DNA of 64,000 bases, from the NCBI GenBank assembly GCA_000499405.2, contig HG738137.1, positions 1,364,001-1,428,000 on the forward strand, in the 5' to 3' direction. Shown in pieces: positions 13,101 through 24,031 of the stretch. The notes beneath the pieces are model-generated. The model had not been told where the DNA came from. It ran no database searches and worked only from the letters and a program-made list of their open reading frames with translations. The translations under genes were made by a program, and so were the position numbers. The stretch comes from Onchocerca volvulus. Its lineage: Eukaryota > Nematoda > Chromadorea > Rhabditida > Onchocercidae. Within the stretch, counting starts at the first letter, position 1, and every line of letters begins with the position of its first letter.

Positions 13101-16100
13101 ATGAGCCTTGGTTTTTAGACTGGGTAGTTAAATTTCGCATTTGAGGGCATCATTACACTTGCAAAGAAAAGTTATCAAACAATATTAGAGATTTCAAATA
13201 GTTTCGAAATTGAATTGAGTCTTTTACAACTTAAAAATTTTAACTGACATTTATTGTATTTAACTTCTGACGAAATAAAATGAGAAAGGAAAATATAAGA
13301 TTATTCCAATTACATCAATATGAATCATTTCTTCGGCTATTCCGACACTTGCTAGAGATACATTGCTGTGTTATATGGTAACATTCTCAGGGCGGAAGAG
13401 GAAGCGAACATAATTCGAACATTGCAAGGACGTTTACTGGATTGTAATAAGGTTAGAAATAAAAACCTTAAAAGTGCTAAATTAGAATTTAAAAAAAAAA
13501 TTCAATAAAATTACCCTTATTTAGTAGAACTTTGTAATTCAATTTTTCAAAAAATTTTTTAAGTTTCCAATTGCAATTTTTTTTTTTACAATTTGAAATA
13601 ATATTTTTAGATAGTGGATTTGATAAATACAAATTCGGGATTACATGAAATCGAAGATGAATTAGCTAAATTGCATGAAAAACGTAGTGATGCAGAAAAA
13701 AACTTAGCAGAATTAGTTGAAGACCGACGTATGAAAGAAGAAGACATTCGAAAAGTTGAAAATGAAATCGAAGAACAGAAAGCTCGGAATAATGCCATAT
13801 TTCATTCAATGGTATTTGAAATACTTATTGAATTCAAACCAATTTCTTGCCTTTTCTTTTCCTTTTTAATGTAGGAAACCGCAGATTTATTTATCTTCCA
13901 CTAACTTTAAATTTATTTTATCGAAATTCAGAATCCAGCAATTTGTGATGCATATGAAGAACTAAAGAAAGAAAATGAAGAATTATTGGAGGAATATCAG
14001 ATGAAACAGGAAGAACTTAACGAGCTGAATCAAAAGAAGGAACAATTTGATGAGCATTTGACGAAATTTCCTCTCAAGCAACAAGCTAGCATGTTTTAAT
14101 TCAAGATTAGATATTAGTATTTATGGATGCATTGAAATATGATTTGTTTATGAAAAAAAAATTTTCATTCATTGCACTTATTTAAAAATTTATTTTTATT
14201 ACCAAAAACTGTATAATTTTTAAATAAAAATGAATCACTATAGAGTCTTTTTTTTTTTTTTTTTAAATATTTGATTCATTTCGAAATTTTAACAAAATTT
14301 TCAAAACGAAGAATTACTGAAGGAATTATACATCCATAAAGATTGCTTTTTCTATATTTTCTATTCTGCCTAGTTTTTTTGACTATTTTTGGTATGATTC
14401 TATATTTTTCGATTTTTTTAATTTCGATTTTTTATCTTTTATTGGTGGTTTTGTTTTTGGTTTATCTCATTTTCTGAATTATCGAATAGCTTGATATTTT
14501 ACAAGGCTATAATATTGTTTTTGTAATTCTTTTTCTTTCTTTTTAATTTCGGTAGTTTTTGATCTTATATTTTTTTTTTTTTTTTTTTGTTAATTAATTA
14601 TAGTCCATTTCTGCTTTATTTGTTGGACCACGGTAGAAAAATTATTATTATTTGATCTTCTTTTTTTTTTTTTTGGTTTACTTTATTTTGTTTCTTTTTT
14701 CTTTATTTCATATGAATTTTTTGAAACGATCAAATACATACACTCACAAACACACAAATTTTATACACACACACGCACATACACCCCCACACATGCACAT
14801 AAAGAAATATGCACATAAGTACAATTTATTGAGAAATGCTTGAAGTAAATCTTTAAAATTCTTTCAATTTTTTAAATATGACAAATGTTTTTTCCATTTA
14901 TATATCATATATATACGACTTTTTTCGCTCCAAATCTTTCCATCGTAATATTCTTTTTCTTACAGCTGGACTTTATGAACGATTGGCGGAATTAGAAGAG
15001 AAAAGGTTGACAATCGTTGATGAAATTAACGCAGAAGGTACACCAGATGAACAGCGTGAACGTTTATTACAAACAGTCATTCGTACAACTAATGAAATCA
15101 ATACAATACAAAAGCAGTAAGTATTATTTATCAGATGTACATTTTTTTTTTAAACTATGCTTTTCAATTTTAAACCCTATTAATATTGAATATCTACTAC
15201 TAAATCATACGTTATAGAAAATTTTACCAATAAATAGAAAAAAAAACGATTTTATTACTTATAATTTAATATATACCATTGAATTCTGTGAAAAAATCAC
15301 GTCGTGTTTTAATTTATAGATTAGATGATGTTAATGAGCAGATTGAGCACTTAACGGAGGAATTACGTGAATTCGATATTGAAATGGAAAATGTCGCTGG
15401 TGAATTTGTTAACTCTATTTAAATAACCATATTCACATTATCTTTATCATTATTATTTCATCAATTTTATTCTTTGCTATCATGTTTGATAATTTTGAAT
15501 CGGAATTTTTACAAAAATCCAATGTTGATTTTTGAAAATATTGAGATATGTTATTTTTATTCAGGTGAAAAGAACGAGAAATACCGGGAACTTAAACTAA
15601 AAGAAATGCAGATAGATGAATTTTTAAATTCATTTGACAGTCTGAGAACGGAAGAAGAGTTACGAATCGATGAGATATCCACTGAAGTGATCCGTATATT
15701 AGAATTAATTTCAACAAATATTACTAACTTGTGTCTAATCTCCCAAAATACTAACCTGGAACTTACTGAATTCAAGATCAGTGAAAATATTTCAACGTCA
15801 GCATTAAATGAATGTAAATTTTGAATTAACAAGTTTGCTCAAAATTTCCTGAAATGAAAAAAAAAAAAACTGAAATCTCAGAAATTTGAGAAAATTCTGA
15901 AATCTCTCAAATGTATTATCTTTTCTTTTTAAGATCTAAAATGAATACTATACTAATACTATAACTGATAATATTATAAATTAAAACCCAATATTTACAG
16001 TGTATATTCGTTTACAAGAAGAATTAATCGAAATGGATAAACTGGAAAAACATCTGAAAATCGATAATAATCAAATTAGTGAACGAATAAAAGAAATGGA

Positions 16101-17964
16101 TGAAAAAAGGAAACAGTTTGAAAATATCGATGATTTGAAATCTCATACGGAGCAGAAGCGTGAGGCATGATTAATAAATTTTTTACTGAAAGACTTTCGG
16201 GCTTTCCAATAATTGATTATATGCATAAATGGATATGATTATAAAAGTTATTTTCTTTCTAGGAATTAAAAAATCGGCGCAAAATTTTGGAGGAAGAATT
16301 ACCTAAAATTAACAGTTTATATCAGAAATTGATGGGTGAATTAGAGCAAACGAAATTTAGACTCGAAAAAACCGACGGGTATATGAAAGTAAGTAAATAT
16401 TGGTCAATTTTGAATTTTTCAAAAAAGGATACAGCTTAGGGAATTCATGTTATGAATTCAAAAATGTTTTGAGAAATTTAATTTTTAAGGTTAATAATTA
16501 TGGATGCATATTCGTCTTTTGATTAATTCTTATAATAGAAACGTACGCGAGATATATTTCAAGATTAGATTAATTCAGCATAAATTATGTTAACATTTTT
16601 AGTATATAATCATTTTACCATCGTTTTAAGTCTTCGATAAGTTATATTGCACGAAGTTGTGTAAATCTGTGTAAATTAATTTGGAAAAAATTTTAGTTGA
16701 AAAATGCAGAAAAGAAATGGCAATCTGTGGAAAAAGATCTGCATATATTACGTGAAGCAGCAGCACAACGAGAAGTGGAAACAAATTATGAAGTTTTTAA
16801 GGAAGAGGTAAAATATATGAGTTATATTAAATATATTTCTTCATCTGCAAAAATATGCACATATATGTATGAATATTCAAATTCAAAAATTACGAATATG
16901 TCAGATGTAAGAAGCAAATTATATTATCTTAGAAGAGCGACATGCAGCACCAAGTATTGCAATTTAGGCATCATTCTAAATAATGTACCATGTGTGTCAT
17001 GTTACTCTGTCATCACTTTGCCACATAATTTTGAGAAAAAATATGAAAATTTATTCGGAACAAGTAGATGAAAATGAGTGCATGGCATGAGAAAAATAGG
17101 TAAAAGTTGTAAAATATAAAAAAAAAAAAGCTATGATGGTGCTTGCCAATTTATATGAAAATAAAATAGAAAAAAAATAAATAAATACAGTGCTAAGAAT
17201 GCCATGACTTTGCTCTTTGCAATAATAGATATAATTTGGAGAAGACAATAGTATTTCATATTTGTCAAAGAGACGGTTGTATTTTCTGCATAAATTTAAA
17301 ATGGTAAGGATATTAGGTACACCATTTGTATACCAATAAAAGCCAAGTTTTTAAATATCTCAATATTTATTTCGAAAATTTTGTCATGCAAGTTACAATC
17401 TATTTCTGTGACGACTTTTTTTCGAGTATCATTTAAAAAAAATTGCATTAAGCATTGAATCATTTGACAGTTAATCATTTGAAGATTTGGAAATTTACAG
17501 CCTCTATTGAATTTACGAATGATTTTCTAATCAAATCTTTATTCTGGATTTAGAATCTTAAACAATGGTTAATTTATCTCAAATATTTTAAATTACTTCA
17601 TATTATGATTTCCATGCTTAAAATTGTTTTTCAACGAAATTAGTAGTCGAAAAAATTTTGCTCATTAATTTGATTTGAATTCATAATCTTCATTGAGAAT
17701 TGTTCCGAAAAAAATTAAAATAATCCTAAAATTTGAAAATATTAACTATGTAAACTGTACAGCAATTTCGCTTCTGTACTTCTGCCGTTCTTCATGTAGT
17801 TACAGAAATATAAGATCAAAAATTAAGTTTAAAAAATTGTTTTGCATGAATTCCAGTTAAATTTAATCAATTCAGAATATTCTTATATATGCTTGTAATT
17901 TTAGGCATTACGACTGAAAGCAGCGTACAACGAAGTATTGATAGCATATATGAAACGCTGTTGA
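10118..17964 (+). CDS. ift-74: Intraflagellar transport protein 74 (IFT-B core)
   Basis: Fifteen exons: 10118-10229, 10348-10422, 11610-11660, 11828-11947, 12178-12322, 13391-13451, 13611-13811, 13932-14088, 14966-15116, 15320-15399, 15565-15813, 16001-16164, 16263-16388, 16697-16807, 17905-17964. Junction phases agree and give 620 residues, against 600 in human IFT74. The N-terminal 120 residues are basic and Ser/Thr/Arg-rich, the tubulin-binding region in this family, and include RPVTQQGLTG. Then follow DKSYYMSLLR, IYEKKAEEEAN and coiled coil to the end, with YERLAELEEKR, EQRERLLQ and NITNLCLISQNTNLEL in IFT74 order. It should act with IFT81 in cilia of sensory neurons. Exons 8 and 12 fit only with GC donors (14089 and 16165). 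The start follows a likely SL acceptor at 10093-10101. The exon 4 acceptor (AATAG at 11827) was chosen by phase. Confidence 0.92.
12880..13145. other. G+C-richer island inside IFT74 intron 5
   Basis: A 265-bp patch with clearly less A+T than the surrounding intron. It starts with a GGTGGT-type run and contains TGACGTCA. Both strands have an open frame across it (12953-13144 plus, 12844-13140 minus). I recognise neither product, and no intact start or splice context supports an exon. It could be a transposon remnant, a non-coding RNA or an enhancer. Confidence 0.4.
14734..14822 (+). repeat. AC-rich simple repeat in IFT74 intron 8
   Basis: Imperfect (AC)n/(CACA) run with interruptions, for example CACACACACGCACATACACC. 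It sits in the pyrimidine-rich intron before exon 9. Confidence 0.75.
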
Positions 17965-19088
17965 GGAATATTTCATTATCACGTTGAGAACAATTCCAGT
18001 ATTCTCTTTTGATTACCTAATTATCAATTTAATGTTCTTATTGCATTGATTTCTCAAGATATACCTTAACGGTTGTCTTGAGATTAGCACAAACGTCGTC
18101 CACATTCAAAAAAAAAAATTTAAAAGAAGCATAATTTCATTTAATAGTTATTTTGACTCTTTAGATGTGAAATATATAAAATTTTAGCATAATTAAGCCA
18201 TTAATCTGTGTTACTAATTTTGTGTTCTACAAAAAACTGAATAATATTATAATCATAAAAAGTAGTGGATAGAATAAAATTGTGCATTTTTCTTCCAACC
18301 AAAAATTGCAACACTTTTGTTTACGGGGCTACTTGACGAGCAATCTGATGCATCGAATCGGCTCAGCCGAACAGAGAATCGCTGTTTTCATAAAGCGTTG
18401 CAGTTCTTATACTGTGCATTGTGAGCATCTGATGCAATAACGTAAATTTATTCGGAAGCATTAAGCAAAGTTCGAGCCAGAATTTCTTTCTAATTAAGGA
18501 ATGAACAGACCAGAGTTGGCAGCAAGGAAGCTGTTTTTGCAAGTTTTCACGGTTTTTATAATGTCTTACCAATATTATTTGATTATAATGTGATTCTAGA
18601 AAAAGTAATGAAGCAAATTTTATTAAATAAATTGACGCAATCTCAGTATCGGGAACTCATTTTCTCTATTCACGGTAAAGCAATATGTTGTTAAACAGTG
18701 AAGGCTGAAAAAGTATTAGAAGAAAAACTGTAGGCAGATTTACTGTAATAGTTCCATCCGATTCTTTGAAATCATAAATTAGTTTTATGTATAAAAAAGG
18801 TAAGTAAAAAATTACTAATTTTAGTATGAAAATTAGAAATTTAAAAAATCACTAAATCCAGAGCTAATATATCCATGTATGTAACTATAACGACAAAATT
18901 AACTGAAATAAAACCGACTGATAGCAAAGGCATTTTCTGTATGACAGGAAAACAAAGATATGAGCATAGACAAAAACAAGAAATACATGGGAAATAAATC
19001 TAAGTAACGTAAAAATTAGTTAAATGATTCGCAATATTTGTTACATTCATTTACAATGAAGAATTCACTAGATTATTTATTTGTTTGG
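17965..19088. other. Spacer with decayed LTR-like sequence
   Basis: Holds the IFT74 3' flank. From about 18900 to 19088 short blocks such as GGGAAAT, AATCT, TGATTC, TTTACAAT and TTATTTGTTTG follow the order seen in the distal half of the 22456-23137 LTR, suggesting an older diverged copy. No intact gene is seen; the open frame at 18363-18572 has no recognisable domain. Confidence 0.4.
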
Positions 19089-19937
19089 TGTAGCTGAAAT
19101 GAGCGAGGAAGATCAGAGAAATGTGATTTCTTTGTTTTAAAGGAAATAATTTGTAACCCTTGATGCTTGTAAAAAATTTATTTCTTTCTTTCAAATTGAA
19201 TGACTCAGTTTTATGGCCTTGTTAAGTAGCTTAAGCTTGTTTTATGGCTATGTCAAATGCATTAACCTTTGCTTTATACTGTTGTAAATCATACTATATG
19301 TCGCGAAAGTCGCGAAAACTAAAATAAATTTTATACAAGTAAAAATGGGAATGCTTTTCATGATTCATGATTCATTAATTATCTCATTTTTATATTTGTT
19401 TTAATTTTCCTATCTCAAATTACTTGAATTATAGAAAATTGTTCTATTTGGATAGTCATGTAAATTCCTTCAAATTAAAATCTTAAACATCTGTTACATC
19501 TGTATCTTGAACATCTGGTAAAATTATTTTTTATAAGGCATCTCCTAGATAAAGGACTCATCTCATTATGCAAAATTTCAACATTTTCTCACATCGAGAG
19601 ATGAATCCGTTATCTCATTTGTAATCATTTAGCATGGATAATTATGCGCATCTGTTTGCTAATTTATAACAAAAAAAAAAAAAAAAAAAAAAAAATGTGT
19701 TTCTCATGCAACCATTTTCTACATAGCATCAGAAAACTGTAATCCACTTTTTTGTATTCTGCTATTTAATAAAAACCCCTCCCACTTCTTAACAAATTTA
19801 AGCTTGTATTCCGCTTGCAAACTATTATTGTTACTATTACTATTACTGTTACTATTACGAATAAAATCTTCCTGCTACCAACTTGTTCGACTACAATCAA
19901 TCCTGAGGACATCGCCACAACAAAAAATTTCCACGAC
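19089..19937 (+). mobile_element. Candidate 5' LTR of a BEL/Pao retrotransposon
   Basis: Begins TGTAGCTGAA and ends CCACGACA (TG...CA termini), directly before a primer-binding-type TGG and the gag start. Its first 50 bases (GCGAGGAA..CAGAGAA..GTGATTTCTTTGTTTT) match the start of the LTRs at 35413 and 36465. A TATA-like TTTAATAAAA lies at about 19766. Internal TTA/CTA triplet repeats occur at about 19822-19859. The LTR is long (849 bp), so it may itself contain insertions. No partner 3' LTR is seen after 23531. Confidence 0.55.
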
Positions 19938-19947
19938 AAATTATTTT

Positions 19948-19959
19948 TGGTGCCCGAGG
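19948..19959 (+). other. Candidate primer binding site of the BEL/Pao element
   Basis: TGGTGCCCGAGG follows the LTR end by ten bases and precedes gag. TGG is the complement of a tRNA CCA end. I cannot name the tRNA from the sequence. Confidence 0.45.
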
Positions 19960-22455
19960 CTAATAATGTCGACCTCTCTCAATCAATCAGCACAACCAAC
20001 AATTGGTAGATTAATCGAAATACTGGAAGAAATCAAGGGACTTGATTTATCACTACAAGATCGAAACCAGCCGCTAGAAGATCAGGAAAAGCAATACGAA
20101 ATCAAGAAACGAATCATCAAAGATAAAATTAAGCGACTCGAAATATATGTTGGTACATTAGAAACGATCAATCAAAAACGGTTGGACCTTATACAATAAA
20201 CTACGAAAATAGCAAAGAAGAAGAAGGAAAATACAAGGAAATGGTCAACGATAAAAAAGGTATTTTAAACATGATTAATAAAGGTAAAGAAACTATCATT
20301 ACCTTAAATTCATATTATGATGATTTGGAATCAGCCCTTCAACAAGAAAGGTTGATGGTTATTAAAGAAAAAGAAATGACGAAACCCTCATCCACCAACC
20401 ATTCAACAATCAATTTACCACAGTTACCACTACCAACCTTTAGTGGAGATCTAAAGTTGTGGCGAGAATTTCGGAATAGCTTTAATGCAGCTATACATCT
20501 TCAGGAAATTCCAAACATTCAAAAGCTTACTTATTTGATTTCATGTTTAAAAGGAGAAGTATTGGAGGCTATAAGAGGATCTGAGGTAACTCCAGAGAAT
20601 TATGAATTAATGAGACAGGTTTTAATCGGTAAATATGGTAATCCGGCTACTATCAAGAAATCGCTACATAACGAATTCCATTCCATTCAACGGGACAAAA
20701 AAGAATGGAAATCAAGAGTCGAAGCGATGAAAAAAATCCTTCGACAGTTAGAAGCATTGGGAGAGAATCTGGAACATTCCAGTATTGAAGCAACAATCGA
20801 AAGCAGACTACCACCATGGATTTTGGATAAAGTCTATCAAATGAAAACAGAAAGAGAAACTTGGACAGTAAGTAGTTTGCGAAAATTTCTAATGACATTA
20901 ATCCAAAGAAATGAAGAAGTAAATAGGAATCAAATTTCCTATCAGGAATCAATTCCAAAAAGAATATCTCATTTTCAAAAGGGGAGAGGAACCTCCGCCT
21001 TATTCATAACAAAACAATCAACTGGAGCGGGAAACTTCCAATCAAGTAATAAAACAAAGTTTAAAAAAGAAAGAAGACCATGCACATTTTGTAACAAAAA
21101 TCACTGGGATATTGAATGCTCAAATTGCTTCACGGCTGAACAACGATTCGAGCGCCTGAAGGAGCTCAAGGCACGCACTAACTGTTTCCGCACGGGCCAT
21201 GCAACAAGTAATTGCAAACAGAAGAAACGTATGTGCTTCCATTGTAAAGGTCAACACAACACGGCATTGTGCTATAAGAAATATGGCGCTATCAGTAGTG
21301 GTCCCAACAAAGAAGAAGCAAATTCAACAATTGTTATAAATTCACTCAATCAACAAGTCAATCATAAAGGTAGGAAGGTTTTATTAATGTGCAAAGAAAT
21401 TGAAGCAGTTAACCCAAATCAACTGAGGATTCAAGAAGAAGCCCTAGTGTTATTTGATCCAGGATCCCAGTCATCTTTTGTGTCAAAAAAGTTAGCCAAT
21501 CGTTTAAAGCTAACCGAAACTACGAAGGAAGAATTAAAACTCTTTTCTTTCGGTAACCAATTTCCCAAATCTCACCAAACTAATAAGGTAGAAATCGGAA
21601 TAAGAACTTTAGAACCTAAAATCACAAATATAAATGCTTATGTATTAGACTACTTAACAGAGAAATTACAAATTATTGTCCCAACCTCATATGATATAAA
21701 TTATATTACACGTCAGAAGCAATTAGATGAGTCGGAAGGGTACTGGAGAAGACCCGACATTATAATCGGAAACGATTACTTCCTCGAATTTATGCAACCG
21801 TACAAATGCCATCGTATGTCATCAGGATTCTATCTACTTCAAACTAATGTCGGACCTATAATAACAGGTTATGGATATACCAACATGTCTTGTAAATCTG
21901 ATAGTTTTCATGCTATTAACGCGAACACTATTATCACTAATCCAGACATTGATCAGTTTTGGAAATTGGAGGTAATAGGTATTCAAGAACAACCAAATGA
22001 CCAAGATGACGAGAAGGCATTGGAACAATTTAAAAAACGTATCACCAAAGAAAACAACAGGTATCAAGTTTGTTGGCCATGGAAAGATTCAAAGGTTAAC
22101 TTACAAGATAATTACGGTCTTTGCTATGGACGATTAAAGACGCTAATCAAACGACTTCAAAGCAACCAGTTTTTGCTCGAACGATACAATGAGATAATCA
22201 AGGAGCAATTACAATCTAACATCATTGAGAAAGTGACAACAAATATGGATCAAGAAGGTATTATACATTATTTGCCTCATCATGAAGTATTAACCCCAAC
22301 AAAGGCAACTACAAAATTACGAATTGTCTACGATGCTTCGGCCCACATTAAAGGAGAAAAAAGTTTGAATAATGTGCTATATCGTGGTCCCATTACGTTA
22401 CCTGATTTAGCTGGTGTTTTGCTCCGTTTCAGAATGATGAAATTTGTCATAACAG

Positions 22456-23137
22456 TGTCGTGAATTTGTTGATTAGTCGAAGATGTGTCTACTGATAACC
22501 AGTTGGATTTGAATAACAGTTGAGTTAAAAGGAGAACCGAATAGCGGTTTGATTAAATCGAACGGATTACCACAGGGCAATTAATGTGAGTTACGTTGTG
22601 TGGACGAACGAGTTAACTGGATTTATTCTGTTAAAAGTGATGATGGTTCAATTCAATAAGGTTTATAAACACTAGCAAGTGGGAGTGGATTCCCATAATT
22701 ATTCAAGTATTACAGCTGGTCTCCATGTGGGAAAATTAAGAAGTAAATATAAACAAAATGTAAATTTAATACGGTTAGCGGTTGATATTAAACGAAATTA
22801 CAGTATGATAAAATACCAGATGTAAACGTGGATAAACGAAAGGCGCCGATGTAAATATAGATAAATACGGTTAGCGGTTGATATTAAAGGGAATTACGGT
22901 ATGATAAAATACCAGATGTAAACATGGATAAAAGAAGTAAACAGATGTGAAGATGGGTAAAAGTAAAAATAAATATGGGAAATGAATCTGAAGGAATGTG
23001 AAATTGGTTGGGTGATTCATTATTACAGAGCAAGGTATTAGTTGTTTGATTAGTTTTACAATTTAAATGAGAAATGTATCTAATTGTTTATTCGTTTGAA
23101 ATTTTGTTGGGATTTCGCGATATCAAAATTCGCGACA
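22456..23137 (+). mobile_element. Solo LTR nested in the BEL/Pao pol
   Basis: A 682-bp insertion with ends TGTCGTGAATTTG and CAAAATTCGCGACA, i.e. TG...CA with a short inverted repeat. It is flanked by AACAG (22451-22455) and AACGG (23138-23142), an imperfect 5-bp target duplication. Removing it restores VIT-ADIEKA of reverse transcriptase. It has no open reading frame. A DNA transposon with terminal inverted repeats is an alternative, but the TGT/ACA ends and 5-bp duplication favour an LTR. Confidence 0.72.
22769..22940 (+). repeat. 96-bp tandem duplication inside the solo LTR
   Basis: ATACGGTTAGCGGTTGATAT starts at 22769 and again at 22865. The following block (ATGATAAAATACCAGATG) is also duplicated, with a few substitutions between copies. 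Such repeats are common in the U3 part of LTRs. Confidence 0.8.
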
Positions 23138-23531
23138 AACGGCAGATATAGAAAAGGCCTCTCTGGTAACTCAAATTTTTGATGAAGAAGATCAAGACGA
23201 GTATACCCCGCACAGAATGAATTCTCAAGAGAAATTAATTAAATATTGGTCACGTACAAAGGAAGCCTTAGATCAATTTTGGGAATTGTGGAAAAGGGAA
23301 TATCTAAATAGTTTAAAGGAACGGACCCAAAGAAATCACATCTCCGCGAGATTAGTTAATGCAAGGGAGCCTCTGAAACAAGAAATTGTACTGGTCAATG
23401 AACCAGAAATTCCTCGCAGAATGTGGAAACTAGCAAAAATAAAAGAAATCAAGAGAGGACGAGATGGACAAATAAGAATTGCTATAATCGAATTGCTAGA
23501 TGGAAAACTACTTGATAGGCCTCTTTTTTAA

Positions 23532-24031
23532 AGTTCACTGACTTAATGGACAAAAAGTGGTTTCACAATTAACTACAGTAAATATGCAATGCTAAATTTA
23601 AAACAAAGGAATCACTGGTTCTCTTCTTTTATCCTCGCGATTTCAATGAAGCTAACATTTTTCTCTTAAGAAAATGAAATAGATATGGAAACTCCCAAGA
23701 AAATTTGATAAAATTCGAAAGGACTTCACTTTCCACATTCAAAAAAAAAAAAGGCTCTTATAATGAATTTTCCAAATTTTATTTTTTCAAATATCTAAAA
23801 ATTAAGTTTACTTCAACTATACTAAAAACTTTCACTAAACTTTCATCTAACTAATGGGAAAAAATCTTATATTTTTTTATTTGACTTTTTTAATCTTGAA
23901 TTAGAGACCCTCTAGCTATTATGAATCAGGTATGTCAGTACTAGGTTTTATTGGTCTTATACGATATTATATACAATATCGCGCTTATTTAACGGCAAGG
24001 ATTAAATGAATACACACTAAGTAATAAAATA
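23532..24031. other. Short spacer after the retrotransposon
   Basis: AT-rich. No 3' LTR or gene seen. The right part should contain the 3' untranslated region of the minus-strand LOTUS/Tudor gene. Confidence 0.5.

Larger units (their letters stand above)
19966..23531 (+). pseudogene. BEL/Pao retrotransposon gag-pol, frameshifted, internally deleted and interrupted
   Basis: Gag starts MSTSLNQSAQ at 19966. A +1/-1 shift near 20190 moves the frame, which then stays open to 22463. In that frame are a DUF1759-type gag domain (LPTFSGDLKLWREF, KYGNPATIKKSL), zinc knuckles (CTFCNKNHWDIEC and CFHCKGQHNTALC), a retropepsin-like segment (LFDPGSQSSF) and the start of reverse transcriptase (LRIVYDASAH, LYRGPITLPDL). 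The protease has DPG where D-T/S-G is expected. At 22456 a solo LTR interrupts the RT frame; RT resumes at 23143 as ADIEKA. Most of RT, all of RNase H and the integrase core are then missing, and the frame ends with a DUF5641-type pol tail (LDQFWELWKREYL, PEIPRRMWKLAKI). The element is dead. It is a retrotransposon, not an infectious virus. Confidence 0.88.

Noticed and set aside
12953..13144. Plus-strand open frame in IFT74 intron 5 as an extra exon
   Set aside because: Exons 5 and 6 already join in phase and match IFT74; adding it breaks the alignment.
18363..18572. 69-codon minus-strand open frame
   Set aside because: No recognisable family; likely chance.
18325..18600. Possible decayed transposase (plus-strand frame with SAEQRIAVFIKR)
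   Set aside because: Interrupted by stops and the resemblance to mariner-type N-termini is too weak to call.
20653..22067. Minus-strand open frames within the retrotransposon
   Set aside because: Shadows of the gag-pol frame.
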